In this document: one piece after another, positions 35,347 to 43,540 of the stretch | Layout: each line of letters opens with the position of its first letter | Numbering within the stretch: position 1 is the stretch's first letter | Source of the DNA: Pontixanthobacter rizhaonensis | Lineage (GTDB): Bacteria; Pseudomonadota; Alphaproteobacteria; Sphingomonadales; Sphingomonadaceae | DNA: 64,000 nt | Direction: 5' to 3' | Assembly: GCF_012972675.1 (NCBI RefSeq) | Contig: NZ_JABCRE010000003.1 | Span: forward strand, 186,001 to 250,000 | Position numbers and translations under genes: made by a program | Notes under the pieces: generated by a model | The model's database searches: none | What the model was told of the DNA's origin: nothing | The model's input: the letters and a program-made list of their open reading frames with translations, nothing else

Positions 35347-35665
35347 TTCCATCTCCTATCACAGCAAGCCAATTTCCACGGCCATCCCGCCAATATACTA
35401 TGCTTGGGCTGCCCGCTTATTGGACTATTGCGTCATGCTATCTGGACAGCAGCGACCTCCGCAGTGATCAGGATCACGCAGCATGACAATTTCCAGACCG
35501 TCATATAATTTCATTTGCAACCAGTTGATGTGCAGCAGGCGGCGCGCTAAACGATGGCGGCTTTGAAAGCTCGGGCAGATGCGTTCCTGCGGAGGTTAGG
35601 AACGGGCGGCCCACATTCATATCCGCCCCTGCCTTCCTAGGGGCGTTTGATTAGGATGCGCTATT
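35347..35665 (+). promoter_or_regulatory. Intergenic region with structured leader of the PLP enzyme gene
   Basis: No gene is visible. An inverted repeat, GTCATGCT (35432-35439) and AGCATGAC (35480-35487), encloses a GTGATC-AG-GATCAC palindrome (35464-35477). Near the gene three hairpins follow: CGTTCCT/AGGAACG (35582-35604), GGGCGG/CCGCCC (35604-35609 with 35623-35628) and CGCCCCT/AGGGGCG (35624-35630 with 35639-35645). The last two share bases and exclude each other, and the last is followed by TTTGATT, as in a riboswitch with a terminator. No SAM or SAH riboswitch consensus was recognised. AGGA lies nine bases before the start codon. Confidence 0.5.
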
Positions 35666-36997
35666 ATGCCCGATTCCACCCCCAATCCTGTCGATGCTGT
35701 TGATACGCCAACCCCGCGCCGCAAGCCAAAGCCAGAAACCAAAACGATCGGTGGCCGCGCGCTGAAACCCAGCACTTTGATGATGGGGCATGGCTATGAC
35801 CCTGCCCTATCCGAAGGATCGCTCAAGGCGCCTATTTTCCTCACCTCGACATTTGCGTTTGAAAACTCCGCAGCCGGTAAACGCCATTTTGAAGGCATCA
35901 CTGGCAAACGCCCCGGCGGCGCTGATGGTTTGGTCTACTCCCGCTTTAACGGGCCCAATCAGGAAATTTTGGAAGACCGACTGGCGATTTGGGACGGCGC
36001 GGAAGATGCCTTGTCATTTTCCAGCGGGATGACTGCGATTACGGTTATGATGCTTGCCTATTGCAATCAGGGCGACGTCATTGTTCATTCAGGGCCGCTA
36101 TATGCCGCAACCGAAGGGTTTGTTGCGAAGGCACTCAGCAAGTTTGGCATTACCTATGTTGATTTTGCAGCCGGTGCGACGCGGGAAGAACTGGATGCCG
36201 TCCTCACCCAAGCCAAAGCGCAGGCCGAGGCGCAAGGCGGCAAAGTGGCGATGGTCTATCTCGAAAGCCCGGCCAATCCCACAAATGCTCTGGTAGATAT
36301 CGAGGCAGTACGCGCCGCCCGCGATTCCATTCTGGACGCTAGCGCAACACCTATCGCGATCGACAATACGTTTCTGGGCCCTCTATGGTCTCGCCCGTTG
36401 GATCACGGCGCAGACATCGTGGTCTATTCGCTGACCAAATATGTCGGCGGCCATTCGGATCTTGTCGCAGGAAGTATCGCCGGCGCGAAGTCATGGATGG
36501 ACCCCGTCCGCGCGCTGCGTAATACGATGGGCGGTATTGCCGATCCTAACACTGCCTGGATGTTGCTGCGTTCTCTGGAAACCGTGGAACTTCGGATGCA
36601 GCGCGCTGGTGAAAATGCGGCCAAAGTCTGCGCTTTCCTGAAGGATCACCCCAAAGTTGATGGCTTGGGCTATCTGGGCTTCATCGACGATCCCCGCCAG
36701 CAGGATATTTTTGACCGCCATTGCAGCGGCGCGGGCAGCACGTTCTCCCTGTTTGTGAAGGGCGGAGAGGCGGAGGCGTTTCGCTTTCTAGATGCGATGA
36801 AAATTGCCAAGCTGGCGGTTAGCCTGGGCGGGACGGAAACGCTCGCAAGCTGTCCGGCGGCCATGACGCACCTGTCCGTGCCAGACGAGCGGAAAGCTCA
36901 GCTCGGCATCACGCCCAATCTCGTACGTATTTCCATCGGTATCGAGGATCCGGATGATTTGATTGCGGATTTCGATCAAGCTCTTGCGGCAGTTTAA
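35666..36997 (+). CDS. Cystathionine gamma-synthase family PLP enzyme (MetZ/MegL-like)
   Basis: 443 residues, with an N-terminal extension of about 40 residues rich in Pro/Lys. The fold-type I Cys/Met metabolism family is clear: YSRFNGPNQEILEDRLAIWDGAEDALSFSSGMTAI (about 90-125), VYLESPANPTN at about 195, and the PLP lysine in VVYSLTKYVGGHSDLVAGSI (about 252). C-terminal LAVSLGGTETLASCPAAMTH and LVRISIGIEDPDDLIADFDQAL are standard. It could be O-succinylhomoserine sulfhydrylase, cystathionine gamma-synthase or methionine gamma-lyase. The structured leader upstream fits a methionine-responsive gene. Confidence 0.88.
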   Translation: MPDSTPNPVDAVDTPTPRRKPKPETKTIGGRALKPSTLMMGHGYDPALSEGSLKAPIFLTSTFAFENSAAGKRHFEGITGKRPGGADGLVYSRFNGPNQEILEDRLAIWDGAEDALSFSSGMTAITVMMLAYCNQGDVIVHSGPLYAATEGFVAKALSKFGITYVDFAAGATREELDAVLTQAKAQAEAQGGKVAMVYLESPANPTNALVDIEAVRAARDSILDASATPIAIDNTFLGPLWSRPLDHGADIVVYSLTKYVGGHSDLVAGSIAGAKSWMDPVRALRNTMGGIADPNTAWMLLRSLETVELRMQRAGENAAKVCAFLKDHPKVDGLGYLGFIDDPRQQDIFDRHCSGAGSTFSLFVKGGEAEAFRFLDAMKIAKLAVSLGGTETLASCPAAMTHLSVPDERKAQLGITPNLVRISIGIEDPDDLIADFDQALAAV

Positions 36998-37000
36998 CTC

Positions 37001-37903
37001 TTGACCAAAAAAACCAACATCAAAATCGGCTTTCTCGCATGTCCAGAAACCATGCCGTCCCATGCAGAACGGCGCGGCGATGCCTTTGAGCACGACCTGC
37101 AAATGGCAGCACTGCGCCCGGCCTTTGCAGAAGGCGGTATGGCGTTGGAGGAGATAGAATGGCGTGCGCCACTGGCGGGCTTCGCTGGCCATAGTGCTGT
37201 TTTGCTGGGGACCGCATGGGATTACCAAGATCACGCTGCCGAGTTTCTGGCCAAACTCGAAGCGCTGGAAAATGCCGGCATACTGGTATGCAATCCGCCA
37301 TCGCTTGTCCGGTGGAACATGGACAAATCCTATCTCAAGGAATTGGCTGAACGCGGCGCGCGCACCATCCCGACCATATGGAACGAAGATCCTGACGGTA
37401 CGGCAATACTCGCGGCTTTCGACCATTTCGACTGTGACAGGCTGGTGGTGAAACGCCAGATTGGTGCTGGCGGCATGGGGCAGCATCTGTTTGCGCGCGA
37501 CAACCCGCCAGCCAGCGATTGGCGCATGGGGCATCCAGCAATGATGCAACCCTTCCTTCCCGCCATTCAGAATGAAGGCGAGCTATCCTTTGTCTTCATT
37601 GATGGCGAATTCAGCCACGCAATCCTGAAAACATCTGCCGCGGGTGAATACCGTATCCAGTCACTTTATGGCGGGAAGGAAGCGGAATTTTTACCGAGCG
37701 AAATGGACATAGAGGCAGCGACAGCCATCGCCAGAAAAATGCCTGGAGAAACGCCGATCTACGCCCGGATCGACATGCTCCGCGCCGATGACGGGCAGTT
37801 GATGGTGATGGAAGCAGAGGCAATCGAACCGTTTCTATACCCCGTGCAAGGCCCCGATTTGGGCAAACGGCTGGCCGCTGCTATTGCCAAGCGACTGAGT
37901 TAG
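37001..37903 (+). CDS. ATP-grasp family protein of unknown substrate
   Basis: 300 residues. The layout is that of small ATP-grasp ligases: an N-terminal alpha/beta part (IKIGFLACPETMPSHAERRGDAF), a central VRWNMDKSYLKELAERGARTIPTIW, VVKRQIGAGGMGQHLF (glycine-rich ATP loop, about 147-162), FVFIDGEFSHAILKTSAAGEYRIQSLYGG, and YARIDMLRADDGQLMVMEAEAIEPFLY, which should bind metal. Similar proteins join an amino acid or peptide to an acid (RimK- or DcsG-like). The TTG start lies three bases after the PLP enzyme stop, so the two are coupled; a role linked to sulfur amino acids is possible. Confidence 0.75.
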   Translation: MTKKTNIKIGFLACPETMPSHAERRGDAFEHDLQMAALRPAFAEGGMALEEIEWRAPLAGFAGHSAVLLGTAWDYQDHAAEFLAKLEALENAGILVCNPPSLVRWNMDKSYLKELAERGARTIPTIWNEDPDGTAILAAFDHFDCDRLVVKRQIGAGGMGQHLFARDNPPASDWRMGHPAMMQPFLPAIQNEGELSFVFIDGEFSHAILKTSAAGEYRIQSLYGGKEAEFLPSEMDIEAATAIARKMPGETPIYARIDMLRADDGQLMVMEAEAIEPFLYPVQGPDLGKRLAAAIAKRLS

Positions 37904-37920
37904 AACGACTGGAACACCGC

Positions 37921-38688
37921 ATGGCTGATCGCAAACCTGTATGTCTCGTCCTTGGTGCAGGTGCGGGAATTGGCGGCCATGTGGGCAAACGGTTCGCGCA
38001 CGGTGGCTACCATGCCGTGCTTGCGCGCAGATCAGACGAAGCAGGGCTGCAGCGACTGGTCGATGACATAGAAGAAGCCGGGGGCGAAGCCAGCGGCAGG
38101 CTCCTCGATGCGTCGCTGCCCGATAGTATAGAGGATTTGGTAGCTGATGTTGAACAGGCGATAGGCCCGATTGAATGCGCCGTTTTTAATCTGGGCGCGC
38201 AGATCGGAAATCGCGACTTGGCAGATACCAGTTACAAAGCCTTTGAACTGGGGTGGAGGCTCGCCACTTTTGCGCCTTTCCGACTGGCTTCGGCACTGAT
38301 GCCGCGCATGGAAAAGCGTGGGCGCGGATCGTTAATTGTTACCTCGGCCACCGCCGCAGTCAGGGGCAATGCGGGTCAACATAGTCATGCATCCGCCATG
38401 GGCGGGCGGCGAATGCTGTGCCAAACCCTCAATGCGGAGTTTGGCCCTAAGAATATTCATGTCGCGCATATTGTGGTGGATGGGCCCGTCGATGCTCCCG
38501 ATACGCTGGGCAAAATGCTGGGCGAGCATTTTGAAGCGTACAAGAAGTCCAAAGGTGACGACGGGATGATTGACCCGGCAGCGGTGGCCGAAACCTATTG
38601 GCACCTTGCCCATCAACCGCGCAATTGCTGGACGCATGAAATCGACATTCGCCCGTTCAGCAATGTTGCCTGGTGGAATGACAATTGA
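37921..38688 (+). CDS. SDR-fold protein lacking the YxxxK catalytic pair
   Basis: 255 residues with the short-chain dehydrogenase fold: nucleotide motif LVLGAGAGIGGHVGKRFA at about 9-26, and NLGAQIG where classical enzymes have NNAG. The conserved serine remains in IVTSATAAV, but the position of the catalytic tyrosine and lysine reads SHASAMGGRRM, that is His and Met in place of Tyr and Lys. It may bind cofactor without oxidoreductase activity, or use another mechanism. It follows the ATP-grasp gene by 17 bases in the same orientation. Confidence 0.8.
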   Translation: MADRKPVCLVLGAGAGIGGHVGKRFAHGGYHAVLARRSDEAGLQRLVDDIEEAGGEASGRLLDASLPDSIEDLVADVEQAIGPIECAVFNLGAQIGNRDLADTSYKAFELGWRLATFAPFRLASALMPRMEKRGRGSLIVTSATAAVRGNAGQHSHASAMGGRRMLCQTLNAEFGPKNIHVAHIVVDGPVDAPDTLGKMLGEHFEAYKKSKGDDGMIDPAAVAETYWHLAHQPRNCWTHEIDIRPFSNVAWWNDN

Positions 38689-38718
38689 TCGGGTGACCGC
38701 ACCCCGCGTCGCCCAGCG

Positions 38719-39249
38719 CTAAGGCAGCTTTGCGACAGCAGCTTTCAATTGGGCGTCCAAATCAGCATCGGTTAAACGGCCAGCGTCACTGTCAAACACA
38801 TCATTAAAGTTCGGCACAGAAAGCGATGCCACGACATTGCCGCCAAAATGAGGGGCCGCAGTCTCCGCAAGGTTTAGCACGCGGGCTGCCCCACCTCCGC
38901 CCGGCGAAGTGGCCAGCATAACCATGGGCTTGTTGTGCCACACATCGCGGCCAACCCGCGAACACCAGTCAAACAGGTTTTTGAAAGCTGCGGAATAGAG
39001 CCCGTTATGCTCTGCAAATGAGACGATCAATCCGTCGGCATCAGCAATCCGCGCGAGGAAATCATGTGCCAATTGCGGTATGCCATCCGCCTGTTCACGG
39101 TCGTGACGGTAAATCGGCATCTCGAAATCATGGATATCGAGCGTTTCCACCTGAGCATCGCCCAGCAGACTTGCGGCGTAGGTGACCAGTTGATGATTGA
39201 TAGAAACTGACGAATTGCTGGCCGCGAAGGCAAGGATGGTCTTGGACAT
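38719..39249 (-). CDS. NADPH-dependent FMN reductase-like protein
   Basis: 176 residues of the flavodoxin-like FMN_red family: ILAFAASNSSVSINHQLVTYA at the N-terminus contains the FMN phosphate loop, SFAEHNGLYSAAFKNLFDWCSR (about 78-100) is the second FMN contact, and KPMVMLATSPGGGGAARVL the third. Such enzymes reduce quinones, azo dyes, metals or free FMN with NAD(P)H. The partner is unknown. It is followed by the DnaJ-type gene's neighbour region on the same strand (six bases from the next stop). Confidence 0.87.
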   Translation of the reverse strand: MSKTILAFAASNSSVSINHQLVTYAASLLGDAQVETLDIHDFEMPIYRHDREQADGIPQLAHDFLARIADADGLIVSFAEHNGLYSAAFKNLFDWCSRVGRDVWHNKPMVMLATSPGGGGAARVLNLAETAAPHFGGNVVASLSVPNFNDVFDSDAGRLTDADLDAQLKAAVAKLP

Positions 39250-39255
39250 CTTGGT

Positions 39256-39792
39256 TTATCCCTTCCACACGCGGCGGTCTTCGGCCTGCTTCAGCACTTC
39301 ATAGGCAACCGAAATCTTCTCGAATTCTTTGGCCGCTTCCTTGTCGCCCGGATTGACATCGGGGTGCAGCCCTTTGGCTTTGATGCGGAAGGATTTCTTA
39401 ATCGCATCAAAATCTGCATCAGCTTCCAATTCGAGAATTTCCAGCGCCAGCATTTCATCCTTGCTGCGCGAACCATCACCCGAACCGCCTGCCCAACCAT
39501 AATGTGATGCTTCGGCATAGGCATCCGCGTCGCGTTGTTCAGTCCGCTGGCGTTCAGCGGCAGCTTCTTTGTCTAGCCCTTCGAAATAGTCCCAACCCCG
39601 ATTATATTCCGCCGCATGTTTCTGGCAGAAATACCAGCGGTCCGGATTGTTCGGGGATTTTGGCGCGGGGCATAGGCCCGCCTCGCTACAGCCGTGACGA
39701 TCGCATTCTTTCTGGGCAACAGCATCACGGTTTTTGCCGTAGCTGCCCCATGAAGGAAAACCCCAATTATCCTTGCGGCCACGACCGCTCAC
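39256..39792 (-). CDS. DnaJ-domain protein with N-terminal cysteine/histidine region
   Basis: 178 residues. The C-terminal J domain (about 110-178) carries the HPD motif in KGLHPDVNPGDKEAAKEFEKISVAYEVLKQ. The N-terminal half holds cysteines and histidines in AQKECDRHGCSEAGLCPAP and YFCQKHAAEYN, which could bind zinc, and WDYFEGL. This layout (metal-like N-terminal region then J domain) is conserved in alphaproteobacteria. It should stimulate a DnaK-type chaperone. The start is GTG; it precedes the FMN reductase gene on the same strand. Confidence 0.87.
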   Translation of the reverse strand: MSGRGRKDNWGFPSWGSYGKNRDAVAQKECDRHGCSEAGLCPAPKSPNNPDRWYFCQKHAAEYNRGWDYFEGLDKEAAAERQRTEQRDADAYAEASHYGWAGGSGDGSRSKDEMLALEILELEADADFDAIKKSFRIKAKGLHPDVNPGDKEAAKEFEKISVAYEVLKQAEDRRVWKG

Positions 39793-39976
39793 GAGGTTGC
39801 TCGGCCGGTGGTCCGGCTGGATGCAGTTTGTCCGATTGGCATGACTGCCTATCTAGCGATCATTGCAAAGTTTTGGAAGAGCGGGAACAAAGTTGCGATG
39901 TGAAATGTTGCATTGCAATAACGGATTAATATTTGCCCGCTATAACGGCCCTGCAATCTGAATTGAAAAGCATCAA

Positions 39977-40126
39977 ATGACCAAGCAAGTTTCCTTCTCA
40001 GCCACAGTTTCCGCGCTCACCATGACAGTGTTTGCGTTGACGGTTGCCGTCGGGAATTTTCACGATGCCCGCCAAAACAATGCTGCCAGCTCTGCCGTGA
40101 TCAGCATATCTGCCCACGCCGACTGA
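39977..40126 (+). CDS. Small hydrophobic or secreted peptide, 49 residues
   Basis: An ATG-initiated frame of 49 codons whose N-terminal half, after TKQVSFSATVSALTMTVFALTVAVG, is a plausible signal or membrane segment, followed by a polar tail (HDARQNNAASSAV) that ends with its own stop at 40124. A hairpin follows at 40138-40161. No family recognised. Position between a convergent pair, with its own terminator-like structure, supports a real gene, but coding is not proven. Confidence 0.45.
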   Translation: MTKQVSFSATVSALTMTVFALTVAVGNFHDARQNNAASSAVISISAHAD

Positions 40127-40137
40127 TAGGGCTGGTT

Positions 40138-40161
40138 GGGGCGGCCGCGTAAGACCGCCCC
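40138..40161. terminator. Hairpin between small ORF and pal
   Basis: GGGGCGG (40138-40144) pairs with CCGCCCC (40155-40161) around a ten-base loop. It separates the small plus-strand ORF from the minus-strand pal gene. The T-rich part downstream on the plus strand is weak. Confidence 0.6.
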
Positions 40162-40171
40162 TTCACAAAAT

Positions 40172-40684
40172 TTAGCGGATTACAACGCTGACCGCGCGGC
40201 GGTTCTGTGCCCATGCCTGCGCATTTGATCCGGTCGCAATCGGGCGTTCTTTGCCATAGCTGACAGTGCGGATACGGCTGGCTGGAACACCCAGACTTAC
40301 CAGATAGTTTTTCGCAGCATTGGCGCGGCGTTCCCCCAAAGCGAGGTTATATTCGCGTGTCCCGCGCTCGTCGCAATGCCCTTCAAGTGTGATATTCACG
40401 CTCTGATTACGGAGCAAATACTGCGCTTGGCTTTGCAAAGCTGGCACATCTTCACTGTCGATATTGTAACGATCCGTGTCGAAATAGATGACATTTTGCC
40501 CTTGAACGCCGTTCACGAAATGCTCTTGCGTACCAACAATCGGTCCGGTCGGGGTCACGGCGCTGGGATTGGTTTGGGTCGTTGGCGTCGGATCAGGCGG
40601 CAATATATCAGGCGCAGTCGTCTTACAGGCCGCCAGCGAAGCTGTTCCGGCGAGTAGTAGAATTGTCGAAAGACGGATATTCAT
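40172..40684 (-). CDS. pal: Peptidoglycan-associated lipoprotein Pal
   Basis: 170 residues from the ATG at 40684, with GAGGAG seven bases upstream. It starts with a lipoprotein signal ending LAAC (cysteine about 20), followed by a Pro/Thr-rich linker and an OmpA-type domain (IYFDTDRYNIDSEDVPALQSQAQYLL; NITLEGHCDERGTREYNLALGERRANAAKNYLVSLGV) that binds diaminopimelate in peptidoglycan. It anchors the outer membrane to the wall in the Tol-Pal system. It is the last gene of the ybgC-tolQRAB-pal set. Confidence 0.96.
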   Translation of the reverse strand: MNIRLSTILLLAGTASLAACKTTAPDILPPDPTPTTQTNPSAVTPTGPIVGTQEHFVNGVQGQNVIYFDTDRYNIDSEDVPALQSQAQYLLRNQSVNITLEGHCDERGTREYNLALGERRANAAKNYLVSLGVPASRIRTVSYGKERPIATGSNAQAWAQNRRAVSVVIR

Positions 40685-40795
40685 GATGCGTCTCCTCACG
40701 CTAAAGAAATTGATATCAAACGGATTATGCGGCGCGTCAATAACGATCCACGCCCTGTATCAGTATAGGATGGAGTCTCAGTATAGGGTGGGACC

Positions 40796-42187
40796 TCATG
40801 GCAGGATTGGCCCCCAGGCGGGATCCGATGCGTCCACCGGAGTCGGTAATTTGCGTTCATTGCGGCCGGTCAGATCCACCTGCCACAGTCCTGTTTTCCC
40901 TGAACCGCGCTCTGTCCGGAAGAACTGCACAATCCGGCCATTGGGTGCCCAGGTTGGCGCTTCATCCTGCCAGCTATTGGTCAAATAGCGCAAACTACCG
41001 CCATTCGGGCTCATCACAGCGATCCGGAAATCGCCCGCAATATGGGTGAAGGCGATCTGGTCGCCGCGCGGGCTCCATTCGGGTGTCGCCGCGCGCCCGC
41101 CAACAAAACTAATCCGCTTCTGATTAGTGCCGTCAGAATTCATCACATAGAGCTGCTGGCTACCCGAACGGTCGCTTTCAAACACAATCTTGCTGCCATC
41201 CGGCGAATAGGAGCCACCAATATCAATACCCGGCGTATTGGTCAGACGGACACTGGGTCCGCCATTCGCCGACACGCGGTAGATGTCGGTATTGCCGGAA
41301 ACAGCCATCGAATAGAGAATCCACCGGCCATCGGGCGACCAGCGCGGCGCGAAGGTGGGATTGCTGCTCTCTGTCACCAAGGTCTGACGACCGGTACCGA
41401 TATCATAGATGTAGATGCGCGGATTGCCGTCAGTATAGCTGAGATACATCAGCTTGCGGTAATCGGGTGAATAGCGCGGCGTCAGTGCAGTTGATCGGCC
41501 CGTAGTGATAAAGCGGTGATTGGCCCCGTCACTATCCATAATCGCAAGGCGTTTGGTGCGGTTATCCTTCGGCCCGGTTTCCGCAATATAAGCGATCCGG
41601 CTGTCCAGAAATGGCTGTTCACCCGTCAGCCTTGAATAGACCAGATCGGCACATTTATGCGCCGCGCGGCGCCAATCGCTGGGCGGAACCACCCACCCTG
41701 CGCGCGCCATTTCGTCGCGCAAGGTGACATCATATAAATAACACCCGACTGTCAGGCGGCCATCGGAGCGCGCGCGAACATAGCCATGCACCAGCATTTC
41801 CGCACTGCGGTTGGACCATGTCGGCCAATTTGGCGCGGTGATTTGCGGGTAAGTGGGATTGGGCAACGCATCGGGGCCGATGGGCGCGAACAGGCCATTA
41901 TTGCGCAGGTCGTTATAGACCACTTCGGCCAATTGCTGACCCAAGCCAGCTGTTCCGCTGCTGCTGGCCGGAGTGGCAACATCGCGGTCGGTGGCGAAGC
42001 GGGCAATTGCAATGCCCAGATCCTGCCAGTCGCTTTCATCGGTAACGCTTCCTGAAAGGCCAAAATCCTCGTCAACGGTTTCAACTGCTTCGGAAGTTGG
42101 AACAGGTGCGCCCAGATCTTGGGCCGTAGCCGGAGCAGAGAGCAGAAACGCAGGCGCAACCGCCAGAATAATTGATGCAATACGCAT
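40796..42187 (-). CDS. tolB: Tol-Pal system protein TolB
   Basis: 463 residues with a signal peptide (residues 1-22), an N-terminal domain (about 40-170) and a six-bladed beta-propeller with repeated YSPD/WSPDGRWI/YSPDGSKI/WSPRGDQI turns typical of TolB. Periplasmic TolB links Pal to TolA and the inner-membrane TolQR motor and serves envelope constriction. The gene starts four bases after tolA stops. Confidence 0.97.
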   Translation of the reverse strand: MRIASIILAVAPAFLLSAPATAQDLGAPVPTSEAVETVDEDFGLSGSVTDESDWQDLGIAIARFATDRDVATPASSSGTAGLGQQLAEVVYNDLRNNGLFAPIGPDALPNPTYPQITAPNWPTWSNRSAEMLVHGYVRARSDGRLTVGCYLYDVTLRDEMARAGWVVPPSDWRRAAHKCADLVYSRLTGEQPFLDSRIAYIAETGPKDNRTKRLAIMDSDGANHRFITTGRSTALTPRYSPDYRKLMYLSYTDGNPRIYIYDIGTGRQTLVTESSNPTFAPRWSPDGRWILYSMAVSGNTDIYRVSANGGPSVRLTNTPGIDIGGSYSPDGSKIVFESDRSGSQQLYVMNSDGTNQKRISFVGGRAATPEWSPRGDQIAFTHIAGDFRIAVMSPNGGSLRYLTNSWQDEAPTWAPNGRIVQFFRTERGSGKTGLWQVDLTGRNERKLPTPVDASDPAWGPILP

Positions 42188-42190
42188 TAT

Positions 42191-43045
42191 CTAAAGCCTT
42201 CTATCGAACTGCCAGTCACGGACCAGTTTCCACCTATCATAGAATTCCTCCGGCAGCTTAAACGGTGCGGCGAGTTGCACTGCACGTATGGCCACTTCCG
42301 CGTGGCGCGCCGCCTGAGCGCGGTTCGCATCGGTAATCCCGGATTGCCGCAACACGCGCGGCGTGCCTTTCAGCGAGCCATCGCGGTTCAATTCCCAAGT
42401 AAGAACAGTCACCAGCTGATCAGCATCAACTCCCTGCGGCGCGCGCCAATGCGGGCGCAATTGCCGCCGGATTGCAGACCCCAGAGCCGCCCGCTCGCTT
42501 GGCCCGAAACTGCGTGCCGGAGCGCGAGTTTCCTCGGTCGTTGCGCTGTCGCCGGAACCGGGCAAGAAATCAGCGCCGACGCGGCTTCCGCCGGAACGCC
42601 GCGTGGGTGCGGGCGGAGTGCGCGGCGGCGGGCGACTGGCCTGAGTATCAGGGCGGCGGCGCGGCGGCTGACGGGTAGCAGGCGGTGTACGCCGGGTCGT
42701 CCGCCGCGTAGTGGTTGGGGGGGACGGCGGGGCGCGGGTGGCGACCGGTTGAGGCGCGGGTGCGGGTGCGGTTTCTGCGCTATCGAGCGGTGTCGGCGGC
42801 GCGGGATCATCAGACAAAGTGGGCGCAATCGCCGCGCGGCTTTCCTGCACCGGTGTTGGCGAAGTTGCTTCCAATCCGACATCATCGGCCAGGCTGACGG
42901 TCACTGTTCGCACTGGCTCAATCACTACCGGATCAGGCTTTGCCAGCAGCACCACCAGCAATGCCCCATGCAGCAGCACGGCCGCGCCCAGACCAGCAAT
43001 TTCTTCAGTTCGGAGCCTGTGCCCTGATGTGGAATGAGTCGCCAT
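42191..43045 (-). CDS. tolA: TolA-like protein with proline/arginine-rich linker
   Basis: 284 residues. One N-terminal membrane helix (GLGAAVLLHGALLVVLLA, about 17-34) is followed by about 160 residues rich in Pro, Thr, Arg and Ala (PPRRRPDTQASRPPPRTPPAP), then a TonB/TolA-like C-terminal domain with a conserved-looking LRPHWRAP...LTWELNRDGSLKGTPRVL and FKLPEEFYDRW. E. coli TolA has a long Ala/Lys helix instead. Position between tolR and tolB and the domain order support TolA. It spans the periplasm from the TolQR motor to TolB/Pal. Confidence 0.92.
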   Translation of the reverse strand: MATHSTSGHRLRTEEIAGLGAAVLLHGALLVVLLAKPDPVVIEPVRTVTVSLADDVGLEATSPTPVQESRAAIAPTLSDDPAPPTPLDSAETAPAPAPQPVATRAPPSPPTTTRRTTRRTPPATRQPPRRRPDTQASRPPPRTPPAPTRRSGGSRVGADFLPGSGDSATTEETRAPARSFGPSERAALGSAIRRQLRPHWRAPQGVDADQLVTVLTWELNRDGSLKGTPRVLRQSGITDANRAQAARHAEVAIRAVQLAAPFKLPEEFYDRWKLVRDWQFDRRL

Positions 43046-43057
43046 AGAATGTAAAAA

Positions 43058-43540
43058 CTATTGCTCCGTCCCTGAACCGCTTATGACCGGCGGCGGAACG
43101 GCGGACCCATTGGTGACCATTTGGATGGACGTGAAACCGGCGCGGTTCAGCTCGCCCATCACGCCCATTACGCGGCCATAATCGAGCGTTTGGTCGGCGC
43201 GCAAAGTAATTGCGGGTAATTTCCCGTCAGCACCGGGGCGGATCGCCGTCAGCCGCGCAGGTAGAACGCCGGGCGGTAGCGGTTCATTATCGAGATAAAT
43301 CACGCCGTCCGATGCAACCACAATCGTCACCGGATCGCGTTCTTCGGGCAGAGCGGCAGCGCGGCTATCGGGCAATTCCACCGGCACACCCGATGCTAGC
43401 AACGGCGCGGTGACCATGAAAATAATCAGCAGAACCAGCATCACATCAACAAAGGGCGTGACATTGATTTCCGCCATTGGCGCACGCTTGCTACGCCTGC
43501 CGCCGCCACGGCGACCGGAAGCAGAGACACTCGCGCCCAT
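43058..43540 (-). CDS. tolR: Biopolymer transport protein TolR
   Basis: 160 residues of ExbD/TolR type: basic N-terminus, one membrane helix with MAEINVTPFVDVMLVLLIIFMVTAPLLASGVPVELPDS (about 22-59) containing the proton-channel aspartate in PFVDVML, then a small periplasmic domain (VYLDNEPLPPGVLPARL, ITLRADQTLDYGRVM). With TolQ it forms the proton-driven motor. The start shares one base with the tolQ stop. Confidence 0.96.
   Translation of the reverse strand: MGASVSASGRRGGGRRSKRAPMAEINVTPFVDVMLVLLIIFMVTAPLLASGVPVELPDSRAAALPEERDPVTIVVASDGVIYLDNEPLPPGVLPARLTAIRPGADGKLPAITLRADQTLDYGRVMGVMGELNRAGFTSIQMVTNGSAVPPPVISGSGTEQ

Noticed and set aside
35347-35665. Known SAM-II, SAH or SAM/SAH riboswitch
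   Set aside because: The conserved single-stranded segments of these classes are not visible, so the leader is reported as unassigned.
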